From NCBI GenBank assembly GCA_900552735.1, contig USBA01000010.1:1-20436 (forward strand): 20,436 bases of DNA, read 5' to 3'. The notes beneath the pieces are model-generated. The model was given only the letters and a program-made list of their open reading frames with translations, was not told the origin of the DNA and ran no database searches. Below, one piece after another: positions 1-6,730 of the stretch; position 1 is the stretch's first letter; each line of letters starts with the position of its first letter. The stretch is from an uncultured Collinsella sp. (GTDB lineage: Bacteria; Actinomycetota; Coriobacteriia; Coriobacteriales; Coriobacteriaceae). Both the position numbers and the translations under genes were made by a program.

Positions 1-589
1 CCGCCCGTGCGCCCAATTGCGCCGCGCAGGCTTGAGCTAACTCGTCGCACGCCGCCTCCACGTGCACAAACGCCTTGCGCTCGGTTTGCGTGGGGATACG
101 CTTGGCAACGGCGCCCGCGTCCACGTAGCAGAGCTCGGAGCGATACATGATGCGTTCGCCCGCCGGGCCTGCCGCCGTCACGCCAACTGAAATCGGGCAG
201 TCGAAACTACTGCTGCGCTCAAGATGCGCCTCTTCGATACGCCAACCCCGCGGCAGCGCCACTTGCGCGAGCGCTTGGCCGCCAGAGGCATCGCATGCGG
301 TGTGGAGCTCAAGGTCGCCGACGCGGGGAGCATCCGCTGCGGCCACGTCGCGGACCGGCGACGCGGCGTCGGCATCCTGCATCGGCACATCGACCGACGC
401 GTTCGCGCTCGGCTCACAACCTTCGTCCGCGCCATCATCGGCAGCCGCCCCATTTGCGTGTTCCGCGACACCCGGGTCATCCTCAACGCTCTCAAGCCGA
501 ACACCGCAGCCCGGGCAAAATCGCACCGGCACGCCGGCGACCCGCGGCAGCTGCATCCCGCACGCCGGGCAGAATCTCAAATCACTCAT
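1..589 (-). CDS. Zinc-ribbon protein, partial (runs off the left edge)
   Basis: Reading leftward from an ATG at 589-587 the frame stays open to base 1, so 196 residues are visible and the C-terminus is missing. The start has a good ribosome site (GAGGGG about nine bases upstream). Residues 7-28 form a double CxxC zinc ribbon (FCPACGMQL then FCPGCGVRL; Cys7, Cys10, Cys25, Cys28). A low-complexity acidic and Ala-rich linker follows to about residue 90. After it comes a more ordered region containing GWRIEEAHLERSSSFD and MYRSELCYVD. No catalytic motif is seen, and the linker-plus-domain layout resembles zinc-ribbon proteins of unknown role in Gram-positive bacteria. The gene lies 17 bases downstream of the next minus-strand gene, so the two are probably cotranscribed. 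Codon use is host-like. Gene reality is well supported; function is unknown. Confidence 0.75.
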   Translation of the reverse strand, partial: MSDLRFCPACGMQLPRVAGVPVRFCPGCGVRLESVEDDPGVAEHANGAAADDGADEGCEPSANASVDVPMQDADAASPVRDVAAADAPRVGDLELHTACDASGGQALAQVALPRGWRIEEAHLERSSSFDCPISVGVTAAGPAGERIMYRSELCYVDAGAVAKRIPTQTERKAFVHVEAACDELAQACAAQLGARA

Positions 590-606
590 CCCGTACACCC
601 CTCATT

Positions 607-1059
607 TCATTGACTGTTCTTGATGGCGGCTAGCTGTCGCCACAGTTCATCGGCACCGTCAAGGCGATATGCCGTCTTGTCGAGCACGATATTCCCGCCC
701 TCGAACTCCACCGATTGCTCCGAGCCGTCTTCATAGACAAAGACGAGCGTGCGACCGGCATCGCTCATCCGCTCATCCACCGCACCTCCCACGGCGCAAT
801 CGTCGAGCGCGGCAAAAGTCGATGCGACCAGCTCGGCATCGTCGGTCTCATAGATCGTCCGCGCCTCGCCGTCCTCGATAAGCTTGACTGCCACCGGATC
901 GGCAGCACAATCGTTCAGCAACGCTTGCGCGGCGTTCTTTCCCTGGTCGGCACGGGCACCAAAGCCGTATGCCCGCACAAGCGTCACCGCCGCAGCAAGG
1001 ACCACCACGGCGATAAGCGCGCCCGCAATTTTATTAGACGAGCAACCACGAGACGCCAT
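607..1059 (-). CDS. Small membrane-anchored protein of unknown function
   Basis: This is a 150-residue protein with a short positive N-terminus (MASRGCSSNK) and one hydrophobic segment at about residues 12-30 (AGALIAVVVLAAAVTLV). An extracytoplasmic domain rich in Asp, Glu and Ala follows. Cys6 sits before the hydrophobic stretch, so it is not a standard lipobox, and a single-pass anchor is more likely than a lipoprotein. The C-terminal half alternates short beta-like strands (TLVFVYEDGSEQSVEFEGG, IVLDKTAYRLDG), suggesting a small beta-sheet domain. A ribosome site (GGAAGGGGTG) precedes the ATG at 1059. It is the upstream member of a probable two-gene unit with the zinc-ribbon gene. I do not recognise the family. 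Confidence 0.7.
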   Translation of the reverse strand: MASRGCSSNKIAGALIAVVVLAAAVTLVRAYGFGARADQGKNAAQALLNDCAADPVAVKLIEDGEARTIYETDDAELVASTFAALDDCAVGGAVDERMSDAGRTLVFVYEDGSEQSVEFEGGNIVLDKTAYRLDGADELWRQLAAIKNSQ

Positions 1060-1161
1060 AGGCCCACCCCTTCCGTTCTGCTCCGCTCAACATCACATTC
1101 ATATGCCTTTGAGCGCCAAAACGGCAGGTGACAAATGTCTCATATTCATATTTTTGCAGGT

Positions 1162-1202
1162 AAAACCACCACAAAGGTGCCTGTCCCCTTCGTGGTGGTT
1201 TT
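1162..1202 (-). terminator. Hairpin terminator, copy 1 of a dispersed repeat
   Basis: The arms are 1162-1177 (AAAACCACCACAAAGG) and 1187-1202, with one mismatch in 16 pairs and a 9-base loop. On the minus strand the loop reads GGACAGGCA and the stem ends in GGTTTT. It starts 2 bases after the stop codon of the luxR 3' fragment (1205-1207), so it fits an intrinsic terminator for that gene. A nearly identical unit with the same loop in the same orientation relative to its gene follows lgt at 20035-20075. Confidence 0.75.
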
Positions 1203-1204
1203 GG

Positions 1205-2698
1205 CTAGTCTTGGGGTGTCCAGGACCAGAAGAAATTGATGAGGGCCACGCGCGAGGCGGCACCGGTCTTTTTGTTGATCGAGGCGATATGGCGGTAGAG
1301 CGTAGAACGCGAAAGGAAGAGCGCTGCCGCAACGTCCTGCACGCTGTCGTCCGATACGACCAGCGCCTCCAGTACATCGCGCTCGCGCTTGGTAAGTCCA
1401 AAGGCGGCTACAAAACCGTCGAGTCGATCGTCAAACGAAAGCTCCGGTGTCTCCAGGGACACCGTGTCGACCTGATCGGGCGCACGGCTCACGCCAAGAT
1501 CGTCGGTGGCAAACGCCAGCCCCCTGTGACCCGCTTCGTCCTCAACGCCTTGTCCAAACTGCCCCAACAGCGAGATCGCAATGCCGACAAACAGCACGAG
1601 TACGACACCCACCGCCATCAGCACGTTTTGGCTCGAGATGATCGCCACCGCCGGAGCCGTCACAAGCATTGAGCAAATGTTGTTGATGACGCGGCCCATG
1701 CACGGCCACAGATACGACCAGCGGGCATACATCGAAATCGCGGCGAACTTCGCGGTGAAGAACACCACGAAAAAGCCCGTGCCCAAGTAAAAGATAATCG
1801 TGGCGGCGAGCGCATTGCCGCCGTTGCCATCGGTGATAAGCACAAAGAACGAGAGCGTGGACAGCATGGCGGCGCACGTCATGATGATATTCATATACGA
1901 GCGTCCGCGCAGGTCATACAGGGCGCCGGCAGCAAGCGCACTCACAACCAGCAGCAAGCGCGGCCAGTCACCCAGATCGATAGCGCCGGCGGCATGCGAG
2001 GTCGTAAGACCGGCATTGAGAGCCGCGAATACGCCGGTGAGGCAGGCAGTCGCCACCGTCAAGCGCACTACGGCACCCTGGAAGGCCGCCTTTGCCTCGG
2101 GATTATCGCGCCACTTGGCGCCATGCTCCGACGCATCGACCGATAGCTCGGCAATCTCGGCTTCGAACTCGGGCGCGGACTCATCGCGTAATTTAGCTCG
2201 GCGGGTACCGTGAAGCAGCCCAACCAGCGCAATCGCACAGGCAATAAGGACAAACTGTTGAGGAATGCCCGCAGGCATCACCATATGGTTGAGCACCTGT
2301 ACCAAAATGCCCGCAGCATAAGAAACCGCCACGGCACGTGCCAGACAAGGCGTCTGCGCAAAACGCCGCGCCAGATTGGCATGAGCGGTCGATCCGCAGT
2401 AGCCCAGGGCGCAGCACGCCACCAGACCGCCCGCAATCACAACCTGAAACTGCGCCGCCATAATCAGCAGCAGCAATGCCGACACCAGCAGCACGCCCGT
2501 CATATCGCTCGTTGCATCGATTGTCTGGGGACGGCGATAGTACAGGAGAGGACGCACAAAATAGCCGATCACGCTCGCGCCGACGACGATGCTCTCGTAG
2601 ATAACGACCTCGTTCGCCGGCACAAACTCGGCCACGCGCACGTCAAAGAGGTACTCGCCGGCCAAAAACGTGAAAAAGACGATATGAGAAAGCCATTG
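1205..2698 (-). pseudogene. Membrane-bound LuxR-family regulator, 3' part (split by IS)
   Basis: The frame encodes about ten hydrophobic segments followed by a C-terminal LuxR helix-turn-helix (LTKRERDVLEALVVSDDS, then VQDVAAALFLSRSTLYRHI). This architecture, a multi-pass MFS-like sensor fused to a LuxR DNA-binding domain, is expanded in Coriobacteriia. The frame can be read upstream past the TTG at 2665 as WLSHIVFFTFLAGEYLFDVR up to 2698, where the insertion sequence begins. The missing N-terminus lies on the other side of the IS at 4284-4367, and joining the two gives LLGLRGQ-WLSHIVFF in frame. TTG at 2665 has no convincing ribosome site, so the fragment is probably not expressed as a normal protein. 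The regulated genes are unknown. The downstream hairpin at 1162-1202 would terminate it. Confidence 0.85.
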
Positions 2699-2769
2699 GG
2701 GTCGCCTCCCCCGCGGCGCAGCTTCTTTCCGCGGGCTCGGGGTGCCACAATGGGCTTTGAGTATCGGCC

Positions 2770-2790
2770 CGTGCGGTAGCCCTTACCGCA
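2770..2790 (+). promoter_or_regulatory. Hairpin in the transposase leader
   Basis: GTGCGGTA (2771-2778) pairs perfectly with TACCGCAC (2784-2791), leaving a 5-base loop. It ends about six bases before the ribosome site GGGGAGGAGG of the transposase. A second GC-rich pairing, CCCGCGG with CCGCGGG, lies at about 2709-2737. Leader hairpins of this kind in insertion sequences can limit translation from outside transcripts; that role is inferred here. Confidence 0.4.
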
Positions 2791-2811
2791 CCTGCGGGGA
2801 GGAGGCTTCCC

Positions 2812-3921
2812 ATGCCCCATGTTACCTCCATCGGCCTGGACGTCCACGCGCGATCGGTCGCCGCGGCGGCGTTCAACCCCTTCACCGGCGAGGTGGTGCA
2901 CCGCGACTTCGGGACGGACGCCGCCGAGATCGCCGAGTGGGCGCTCGGGTTCGAGGAGCCCAGGGCCTGCTACGAGAGCGGCCCCACCGGCTTCCACATG
3001 GCGCGCGAGCTGCGCGCGCTCGGCCTCGACTGCGCCGTGGCCGCCGTCTCCAAGATGCAGAGGCCGGCGGCGGACGCCCGGCGCAAGAACGACCGGCGCG
3101 ACGCCGAGTTCATCGCCCGCATGCTCGCCACCCACAACATCGTCGAGGTCCCGCTGCCCGACATGGCGGTAGAGGCCGCACGGGACCTCGACCGCGCCCT
3201 CGACGACGCGACCCGCGAGCTCCGCCGCTCGAGGCAGCGCCTCAACATGTTCCTGATCAGGCTGGGCCACGTCTGGGACGAGCGCAACGCCGACGGGACG
3301 AGGAAGGGGTCCTGGACGCGCGCCCACTGGAGGTGGATATCCGGGATCAGGCTCGAGGGGCCCCAGCGCGACGTGCTCGAGTACTACGTCACGGCCGCCC
3401 GCTGCGCGGAGTCGGACAGGCGGCAGCTCGAGAGGAGGGTCGTCGCGCTGGCGGGCACCGACCGCTGGCGGGCGACGGTGGAGGCGCTGTCCTGCATCAA
3501 GGGGGTCGACACCCTGACGGCCTTCAGGCTCGCGGCGGAGGCCGGGTCCTTCAGCAGGTTCCGCTCGGCGCCGGCCTTCGCGAGCTGGTGCGGGCTGACC
3601 CCGTCGGAGCGCTCGAGCGGCGAGTCCGAGCGGCGCGGCGGGATAACCAGGGCCGGCAACGCGCTCGCGCGCACGGCGCTCATAGAGTCCGCATGGCACT
3701 ACTCCACGTGCTCCCCGAGGCCAAAGGCCCCAGCCCCCGGCACCGACGTGCCCCCGGCGATACGCTCGAGGGCGGACGACTGCACCGCCAGGCTCCACCG
3801 CCGCCGCGAGGCGCTGGCCGCGGCGGGCAAGAGCGCGTGCAAGGCCAACGCCGCCGTGGCGCGCGAGCTCGCCTGCTGGGTCTGGGAGATCGGGCGCCGG
3901 GCGGAGGGGACCCTCAGCTGA
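2812..3921 (+). CDS. IS110-family transposase (DEDD recombinase)
   Basis: The 369-residue protein has the two domains of IS110-family enzymes. The N-terminal RuvC-like DEDD domain shows IGLDVHARS (Asp10), ACYESGPTGF (Glu55) and KNDRRDAEF (Asp94, Asp97). The C-terminal Transposase_20 domain starts near LSCIKGVDTLTAFRLAAE and includes CGLTPSERSSGESERRGG, with the candidate nucleophilic serine at 268 or 269. A helical region lies between the domains (about 120-215). The ATG at 2812 follows GGGGAGGAGG by seven bases. Length matches the family and no frameshift is seen, so the enzyme looks intact. Known members move through a circular intermediate, guided by an element-encoded RNA. Confidence 0.93.
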   Translation: MPHVTSIGLDVHARSVAAAAFNPFTGEVVHRDFGTDAAEIAEWALGFEEPRACYESGPTGFHMARELRALGLDCAVAAVSKMQRPAADARRKNDRRDAEFIARMLATHNIVEVPLPDMAVEAARDLDRALDDATRELRRSRQRLNMFLIRLGHVWDERNADGTRKGSWTRAHWRWISGIRLEGPQRDVLEYYVTAARCAESDRRQLERRVVALAGTDRWRATVEALSCIKGVDTLTAFRLAAEAGSFSRFRSAPAFASWCGLTPSERSSGESERRGGITRAGNALARTALIESAWHYSTCSPRPKAPAPGTDVPPAIRSRADDCTARLHRRREALAAAGKSACKANAAVARELACWVWEIGRRAEGTLS

Positions 3922-3941
3922 CCCCGTCGGACAACAAGCCT

Positions 3942-4191
3942 CCCGCCGGGAGGGCCCGCGCCTCGACGCATCGCCGGCGCGCGTTCACGAACCCTTTTTG
4001 GGCAGCCCAAGGGCCGCGCCCGTGAACAAGACTGGTTTCGGACGAGCGCGCCGGACGGAGAATCGAAATGCGGTGGGGTGCGCGGACATACCGGGCTGAC
4101 CGCCGGCAGCGCGCCCACAAGAGCCCGCGGATATTAGCTTGCCAGGCAAGCGTCGACTAAACGTGCAGCGTGCGCGGGCCCTCCCGACGGG
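3942..4191 (+). ncRNA. Candidate bridge/seek RNA in the IS 3' end
   Basis: The 3' non-coding part of the IS can fold into a closed multi-stem structure. The outer arms 3942-3961 and 4172-4191 pair with 19 of 20 matches. Inside, 3974-3989 pairs with 4021-4027 and then 4046-4054 (7 plus 9 perfect pairs), leaving an 18-base one-sided loop at 4028-4045. The apex is itself paired (CCCTT 3992-3996 with AAGGG 4009-4013). A second stem-loop at 4073-4118 (GTGGG with CCCAC, CGCG with CGCG) and a perfect hairpin CTTGCC-A-GGCAAG (4138-4150) follow. IS110/IS1111 elements are known to encode a structured RNA that pairs with target and donor; IS1111-type members carry it downstream of the transposase. Ends, expression and guide segments are not determined. 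Confidence 0.55.
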
Positions 4192-4195
4192 AAAC

Positions 4196-4221
4196 GAAAA
4201 AGCCCGGTTTAAAACCGGGCT
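4196..4221 (-). terminator. Minus-strand terminator near the IS right end
   Basis: AGCCCGGTTT (4201-4210) pairs with AAACCGGGCT (4212-4221). On the minus strand it is followed by a run of five T (4196-4200 plus the stem end). Transcripts entering the IS from the disrupted luxR 5' end or the 708-residue gene would stop here, which would protect the transposase from antisense transcription. There is no T-run on the plus-strand side. Confidence 0.65.
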
Positions 4222-4241
4222 CGAACAAACACGCCTATTGA

Positions 4242-4258
4242 CAATGGCTTTCTCATAT
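4242..4258. repeat. 17-base inverted repeat, partner of 2682-2698
   Basis: The stretch CAATGGCTTTCTCATAT is the exact reverse complement of 2682-2698, which is luxR target sequence immediately left of the IS. It is followed directly by TAAAGGGGTC, close to the other half of the target (reverse complement of GACCCCTTAAT at 4286-4296). It may be captured target sequence or a functional end. See findings. Confidence 0.85.
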
Positions 4259-4296
4259 TAAAGGGGTCGCCGCCGCTAAGGCGTTGACCCCTTAAT
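4256..4296. repeat. Hairpin at the IS right boundary
   Basis: ATTAAAGGGGTC (4257-4268) pairs with GACCCCTTAAT (4286-4296) with one bulged A. Within it, CGCC pairs with GGCG around the loop GCTAA. The right arm is luxR sequence and the left arm lies inside the inferred IS, so the palindrome is created across the insertion junction. Confidence 0.6.
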
Positions 4297-4367
4297 CCAA
4301 GCAACGGCGCTGCCCAGCTTTCCAGAACTTGGGCTGCCGTCGACACTATTCTACCCACGAATGACAT
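4284..4367 (-). pseudogene. Membrane LuxR-family regulator, 5' fragment (split by IS)
   Basis: From the ATG at 4367 the frame reads MSFVGRIVSTAAQVLESW then AAPLLGLRGQ. It continues into IS sequence (RLSGGDPFNMRK) until a TAA at 4209. The last native codon, CAA (Gln), corresponds to the repeated TTG on the plus strand. Joining it to the frame at 2698 restores LRGQ-WLSHIVFF, the expected first transmembrane region of the regulator. No clear ribosome site precedes ATG 4367. In-frame TTG codons at 4394 and 4376 are alternatives, so the true start is uncertain. It begins about 30 bases after the stop of the 708-residue gene, so the two may once have been cotranscribed. Confidence 0.7.
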
Positions 4368-4397
4368 TTTGGACAATCGGTAGTGGCGTTTCAAAAA

Positions 4398-6524
4398 CTA
4401 AGCGTAACTGGCGCAACCTCCCTCTAAGAAGGGATCGGCCGTCGTATCGAACAGCTCCGGGTAGCGGTCCTTGAGCCAGCTGTCTGCATCCTCGAAGCCG
4501 CGTGCCTTTTTCTCCGCCAGTGCTTGTAGCTCGTATGCGCTGGCCATCGCGGCGAGCGAATCAACCGCTAGGTCACCTCTGACATACGCCCTGACGCCGT
4601 AGAGGATTCGCTCCTCTGACTTGAGCGGCTTGTGGTAATAGTCGATGTCCAAAAGAAAGCCCTCAGGCTCCCCAATGTAGAAGGGGAAATGCAAGGCGGA
4701 TGAGACTTGGCAGCCGTAGGCGTACATGTCACTGGTGTCGCCGTCATATCGATGCCAGCGCAATAGCTTGTCGGCCTTTTGAACGAGGCGCTCTTTGTAG
4801 ACGGAGGAAGCAAGCTCTTTGTCGACTCGTTCGGATCCCCAAGTTTGCAGGTCAAACAGCACCATCGGCTCGTCGGGGCGTTGGAGGTTGCAGACGATGT
4901 CTCCGGCATGGAAGGGCGTTGGGATATCGAACCACATGTCCTCGAAATCGCTCGCGGTGCCCGCCTCGTCCCACTCACCCTCGAACCGGTAATCGCAAGA
5001 CATTACTTCGCCGTTCGCATTGAGTAAGACCATGTCGTCGGCATAGTGGTCTTCGTCCGGGTCGATGGGGCGGCGAGTGATCTTGATCGCCTTTGGATTG
5101 TCGCCTTCGAATTCTCTCCAGATGGCATCGAAGCATTTTTGATAACTGCTGTACGGGCCGTAAAGAAGGTCGCATCGGTCGCGCCGGTCCCACGAGTAGT
5201 CCTCAAAGAAATACAGACTCTGGCCGTCCGTCCTTTTAAAGTGTGCGAGCTTTCTTTGCTCCTGCCTGATGACATTGCGCAGAAAGGCATGAAAGTCAGG
5301 GATGTTGAACGTGTCGTTTCTGCGGCTCATGGCGCAATTGGGCATGGTGTCGATGATCTTTTGCCAGCCTTCGAGCTTTTGCTGCAGCGTCGCTTTATGC
5401 GAGCAATTGACGATGAAAGCCGCTACGGGCGTGGTGAGCTCGTAGTCGATTCGTTGAAGATGCTCCTTAATACTGTGCGAGTCTAAAAACTCGAAGATGT
5501 CCGGACGAATATCCAGCTCACTTTGGCTGGCAGGCTTGCGGCGCGGCTGCAGGCAATCGTGTCCGACCGAGCCCTCGGCCCATTGCTTGCCGTAGTCGGG
5601 ATCGTGGTGCAGCTTCTGCGAAAGCTCGAGCATAAAAGCGCAGCCGTCCGGTAGGTCACCGGTGTAGCGCTCGGCGGTGTAGAGGGCAGATGGGATGAAG
5701 GGGTCCAAGAGACTGTCGCTGTAGGTGCCGGATGAAAGCGATCCTTCCTTAACGCCGTGATATTTGCTGGGGCCTGCACACCAGATTTGTCCACGGAGCG
5801 TGTGCTCGTAGTCATTTTCGAGCACAATGGCAAAGCGAGGCCCGTGGTCGAAGGGGCGGCCGTCGATCTTGATGATGTCGCCCGGTACCCACGGCGTGTA
5901 GATAGGCTCGTTGTTCGCGCAGAACCGCCTGCTATCGTTTCGCCAGACGCTTGCGACATGCGATTTGCGAGTGCGGTGATTGCGCAGATCGCGGAGGAAT
6001 ATGAGCTCGCCGTCCTTGGTTGCCGCAAGCGACAGAGAGGGCTGCGCCGTTTGATGCTCGTGCAGGTCTTCCGAGGTGTAGAGATTGATCTTCCAGTACG
6101 ATTCGGACCAGTCGTCATCAGGATACTCTTCGATGTAGTGCTTCATGAGCGTTTGTGCGGCGTCCCACGATGCGGTGGGGAAGGGGCCGTCAAGGGCGTC
6201 GGCGTCGCGCTCCTCCTCGTTGTAGAACATGACGTATAGCAGGAGGATTCCACGGTCGTGCTCGACGTTGTTGAGCATGTCGAGCGCGCTGTTGAGCTGG
6301 GCGAGATGCGAATCGATATCTTCGGTCAGCTCCGGCGAAACCTCTTTGTGGAGTTGCTCGAGCATGGCGCGCTTTTCGTCAAGCGTTTTCAGCGAGCCGG
6401 CGATGATCGGCGCTGGCCAGTATAAGTATTTGCGCATGTGGTCTCGCAGCTCTTGGCTTTTGATGCAGCTGAGGACGAGGTCTTTGCCGGCATCGGTGAT
6501 GCCATCGCTTGCCTGATTGTTCAT
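4398..6524 (-). CDS. Large protein of unknown function with a repeated module
   Basis: The start chosen is ATG 6524 because AAGGAGG lies five bases upstream; this gives 708 residues. An upstream in-frame extension to 6644 has no ribosome site and crosses two hairpins. There is no signal peptide or membrane segment, so it is probably cytoplasmic. The N-terminal 150 residues are helical and charged, with YWPAPIIAGSLKTLDEKRA and VEHDRGILLLYVMFYNEEER. Two related beta-rich modules are visible: one near residues 150-250 with PWVPGDIIKIDGRPF then FAIVLEN, and one near 450-565 with PFHAGDIVCNLQRPDEP then MVLFDLQ. The tail is helical (LAAMASAYELQALAEKKARG). Acidic and Trp-rich composition and somewhat lower GC suggest accessory origin. 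No family or catalytic motif is recognised. Confidence 0.75.
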   Translation of the reverse strand: MNNQASDGITDAGKDLVLSCIKSQELRDHMRKYLYWPAPIIAGSLKTLDEKRAMLEQLHKEVSPELTEDIDSHLAQLNSALDMLNNVEHDRGILLLYVMFYNEEERDADALDGPFPTASWDAAQTLMKHYIEEYPDDDWSESYWKINLYTSEDLHEHQTAQPSLSLAATKDGELIFLRDLRNHRTRKSHVASVWRNDSRRFCANNEPIYTPWVPGDIIKIDGRPFDHGPRFAIVLENDYEHTLRGQIWCAGPSKYHGVKEGSLSSGTYSDSLLDPFIPSALYTAERYTGDLPDGCAFMLELSQKLHHDPDYGKQWAEGSVGHDCLQPRRKPASQSELDIRPDIFEFLDSHSIKEHLQRIDYELTTPVAAFIVNCSHKATLQQKLEGWQKIIDTMPNCAMSRRNDTFNIPDFHAFLRNVIRQEQRKLAHFKRTDGQSLYFFEDYSWDRRDRCDLLYGPYSSYQKCFDAIWREFEGDNPKAIKITRRPIDPDEDHYADDMVLLNANGEVMSCDYRFEGEWDEAGTASDFEDMWFDIPTPFHAGDIVCNLQRPDEPMVLFDLQTWGSERVDKELASSVYKERLVQKADKLLRWHRYDGDTSDMYAYGCQVSSALHFPFYIGEPEGFLLDIDYYHKPLKSEERILYGVRAYVRGDLAVDSLAAMASAYELQALAEKKARGFEDADSWLKDRYPELFDTTADPFLEGGCASYA

Positions 6525-6576
6525 GTCGGCCTCCTTATTGATCGTTACCGGCATGATGCAACGGGTGCGGCTATTG

Positions 6577-6598
6577 TTGGTCCCATTAACGGGACCAA
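6577..6598. promoter_or_regulatory. 8-base inverted repeat in the leader of the 708-residue gene
   Basis: TTGGTCCC (6577-6584) and GGGACCAA (6591-6598) are perfect inverted repeats around ATTAAC. It sits about 55 bases upstream of ATG 6524 on the minus strand. It could be a protein operator or an RNA hairpin; it has no T-run and is not an obvious terminator. Confidence 0.4.
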
Positions 6599-6610
6599 GC
6601 AACGACTCGA

Positions 6611-6638
6611 TGTGACAAAGGGACTGCCCTTTGTCGCA
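6611..6638. repeat. Perfect GACAAAGGG hairpin upstream of the 708-residue gene
   Basis: GACAAAGGG (6614-6622) and CCCTTTGTC (6627-6635) form nine perfect pairs around ACTG. The stem extends to 12 with one wobble (TGT with GCA). It is compact, GC-balanced and lies between divergent genes, like the other short palindromes in this window. A dispersed repeat or a regulatory hairpin in the 5' leader are both possible. Confidence 0.55.
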
Positions 6639-6666
6639 TTCCAAATATTGCCTTTACGTGTTGATA

Positions 6667-6702
6667 CACACGGTGTGCAATAATACTCGCACTGTGCAAT
6701 AG
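6667..6702. promoter_or_regulatory. Candidate operator between the divergent genes
   Basis: Two direct copies of TGTGCAATA lie at 6674-6682 and 6693-6701, 19 bases apart. Each is part of a small palindrome (CACAC-G-GTGTG at 6667-6677 and GCAC-T-GTGC at 6690-6698). They lie 30-60 bases upstream of the TetR-family gene and on the promoter side of the divergent gene. This position suits autoregulation by the adjacent TetR-type protein. AT-rich TAATAC at 6681-6686 could be a -10 element; no confident -35 was found. Confidence 0.4.
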
Positions 6703-6730
6703 CGTACAGTCTGAGTAACAAGGAGGACGC

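Larger units (their letters stand above)
2699..4283 (+). mobile_element. IS110/IS1111-type insertion sequence inside luxR
   Basis: The limits are inferred from the luxR frame. The trinucleotide TTG at 2696-2698 and again at 4284-4286 is present once in the reconstructed gene, giving an element of about 1585 bases. It carries one transposase gene, a short 5' non-coding end (about 113 bases) and a long 3' non-coding end (about 360 bases), the layout typical of IS1111-like members. The transposase uses many AGG arginine codons and is more GC-rich than the host genes, which supports recent transfer. A 9-base direct repeat GGGGTCGCC (2698-2706 and 4263-4271) and a 17-base inverted repeat (2682-2698 and 4242-4258) lie at or near the ends, so exact boundaries could differ by tens of bases. 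Confidence 0.8.

Noticed and set aside
1205..2665. Complete 486-residue LuxR regulator starting at TTG 2665
   Set aside because: The frame continues upstream with a membrane helix up to the IS end, and the missing N-terminus is found beyond the IS, so this is a fragment.
2569..3798. Open frame of 409 codons on the minus strand opposite the transposase
   Set aside because: It is a GC-bias shadow of the transposase with repetitive Arg, Gly and Pro; the IS boundary also lies within it.
2742..4025. Second plus-strand frame of 427 codons overlapping the transposase
   Set aside because: It starts in the IS leader hairpin region without a ribosome site and encodes an Arg/Gly/Pro-rich product; the DEDD frame is the real one.
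4238..4266. Promoter with TTGACA at 4238-4243
   Set aside because: No -10 element lies 16-18 bases downstream; the nearest CATATT is only 10 bases away. A joined-ends promoter in the IS circle was also examined and has no matching -10 in the left end.
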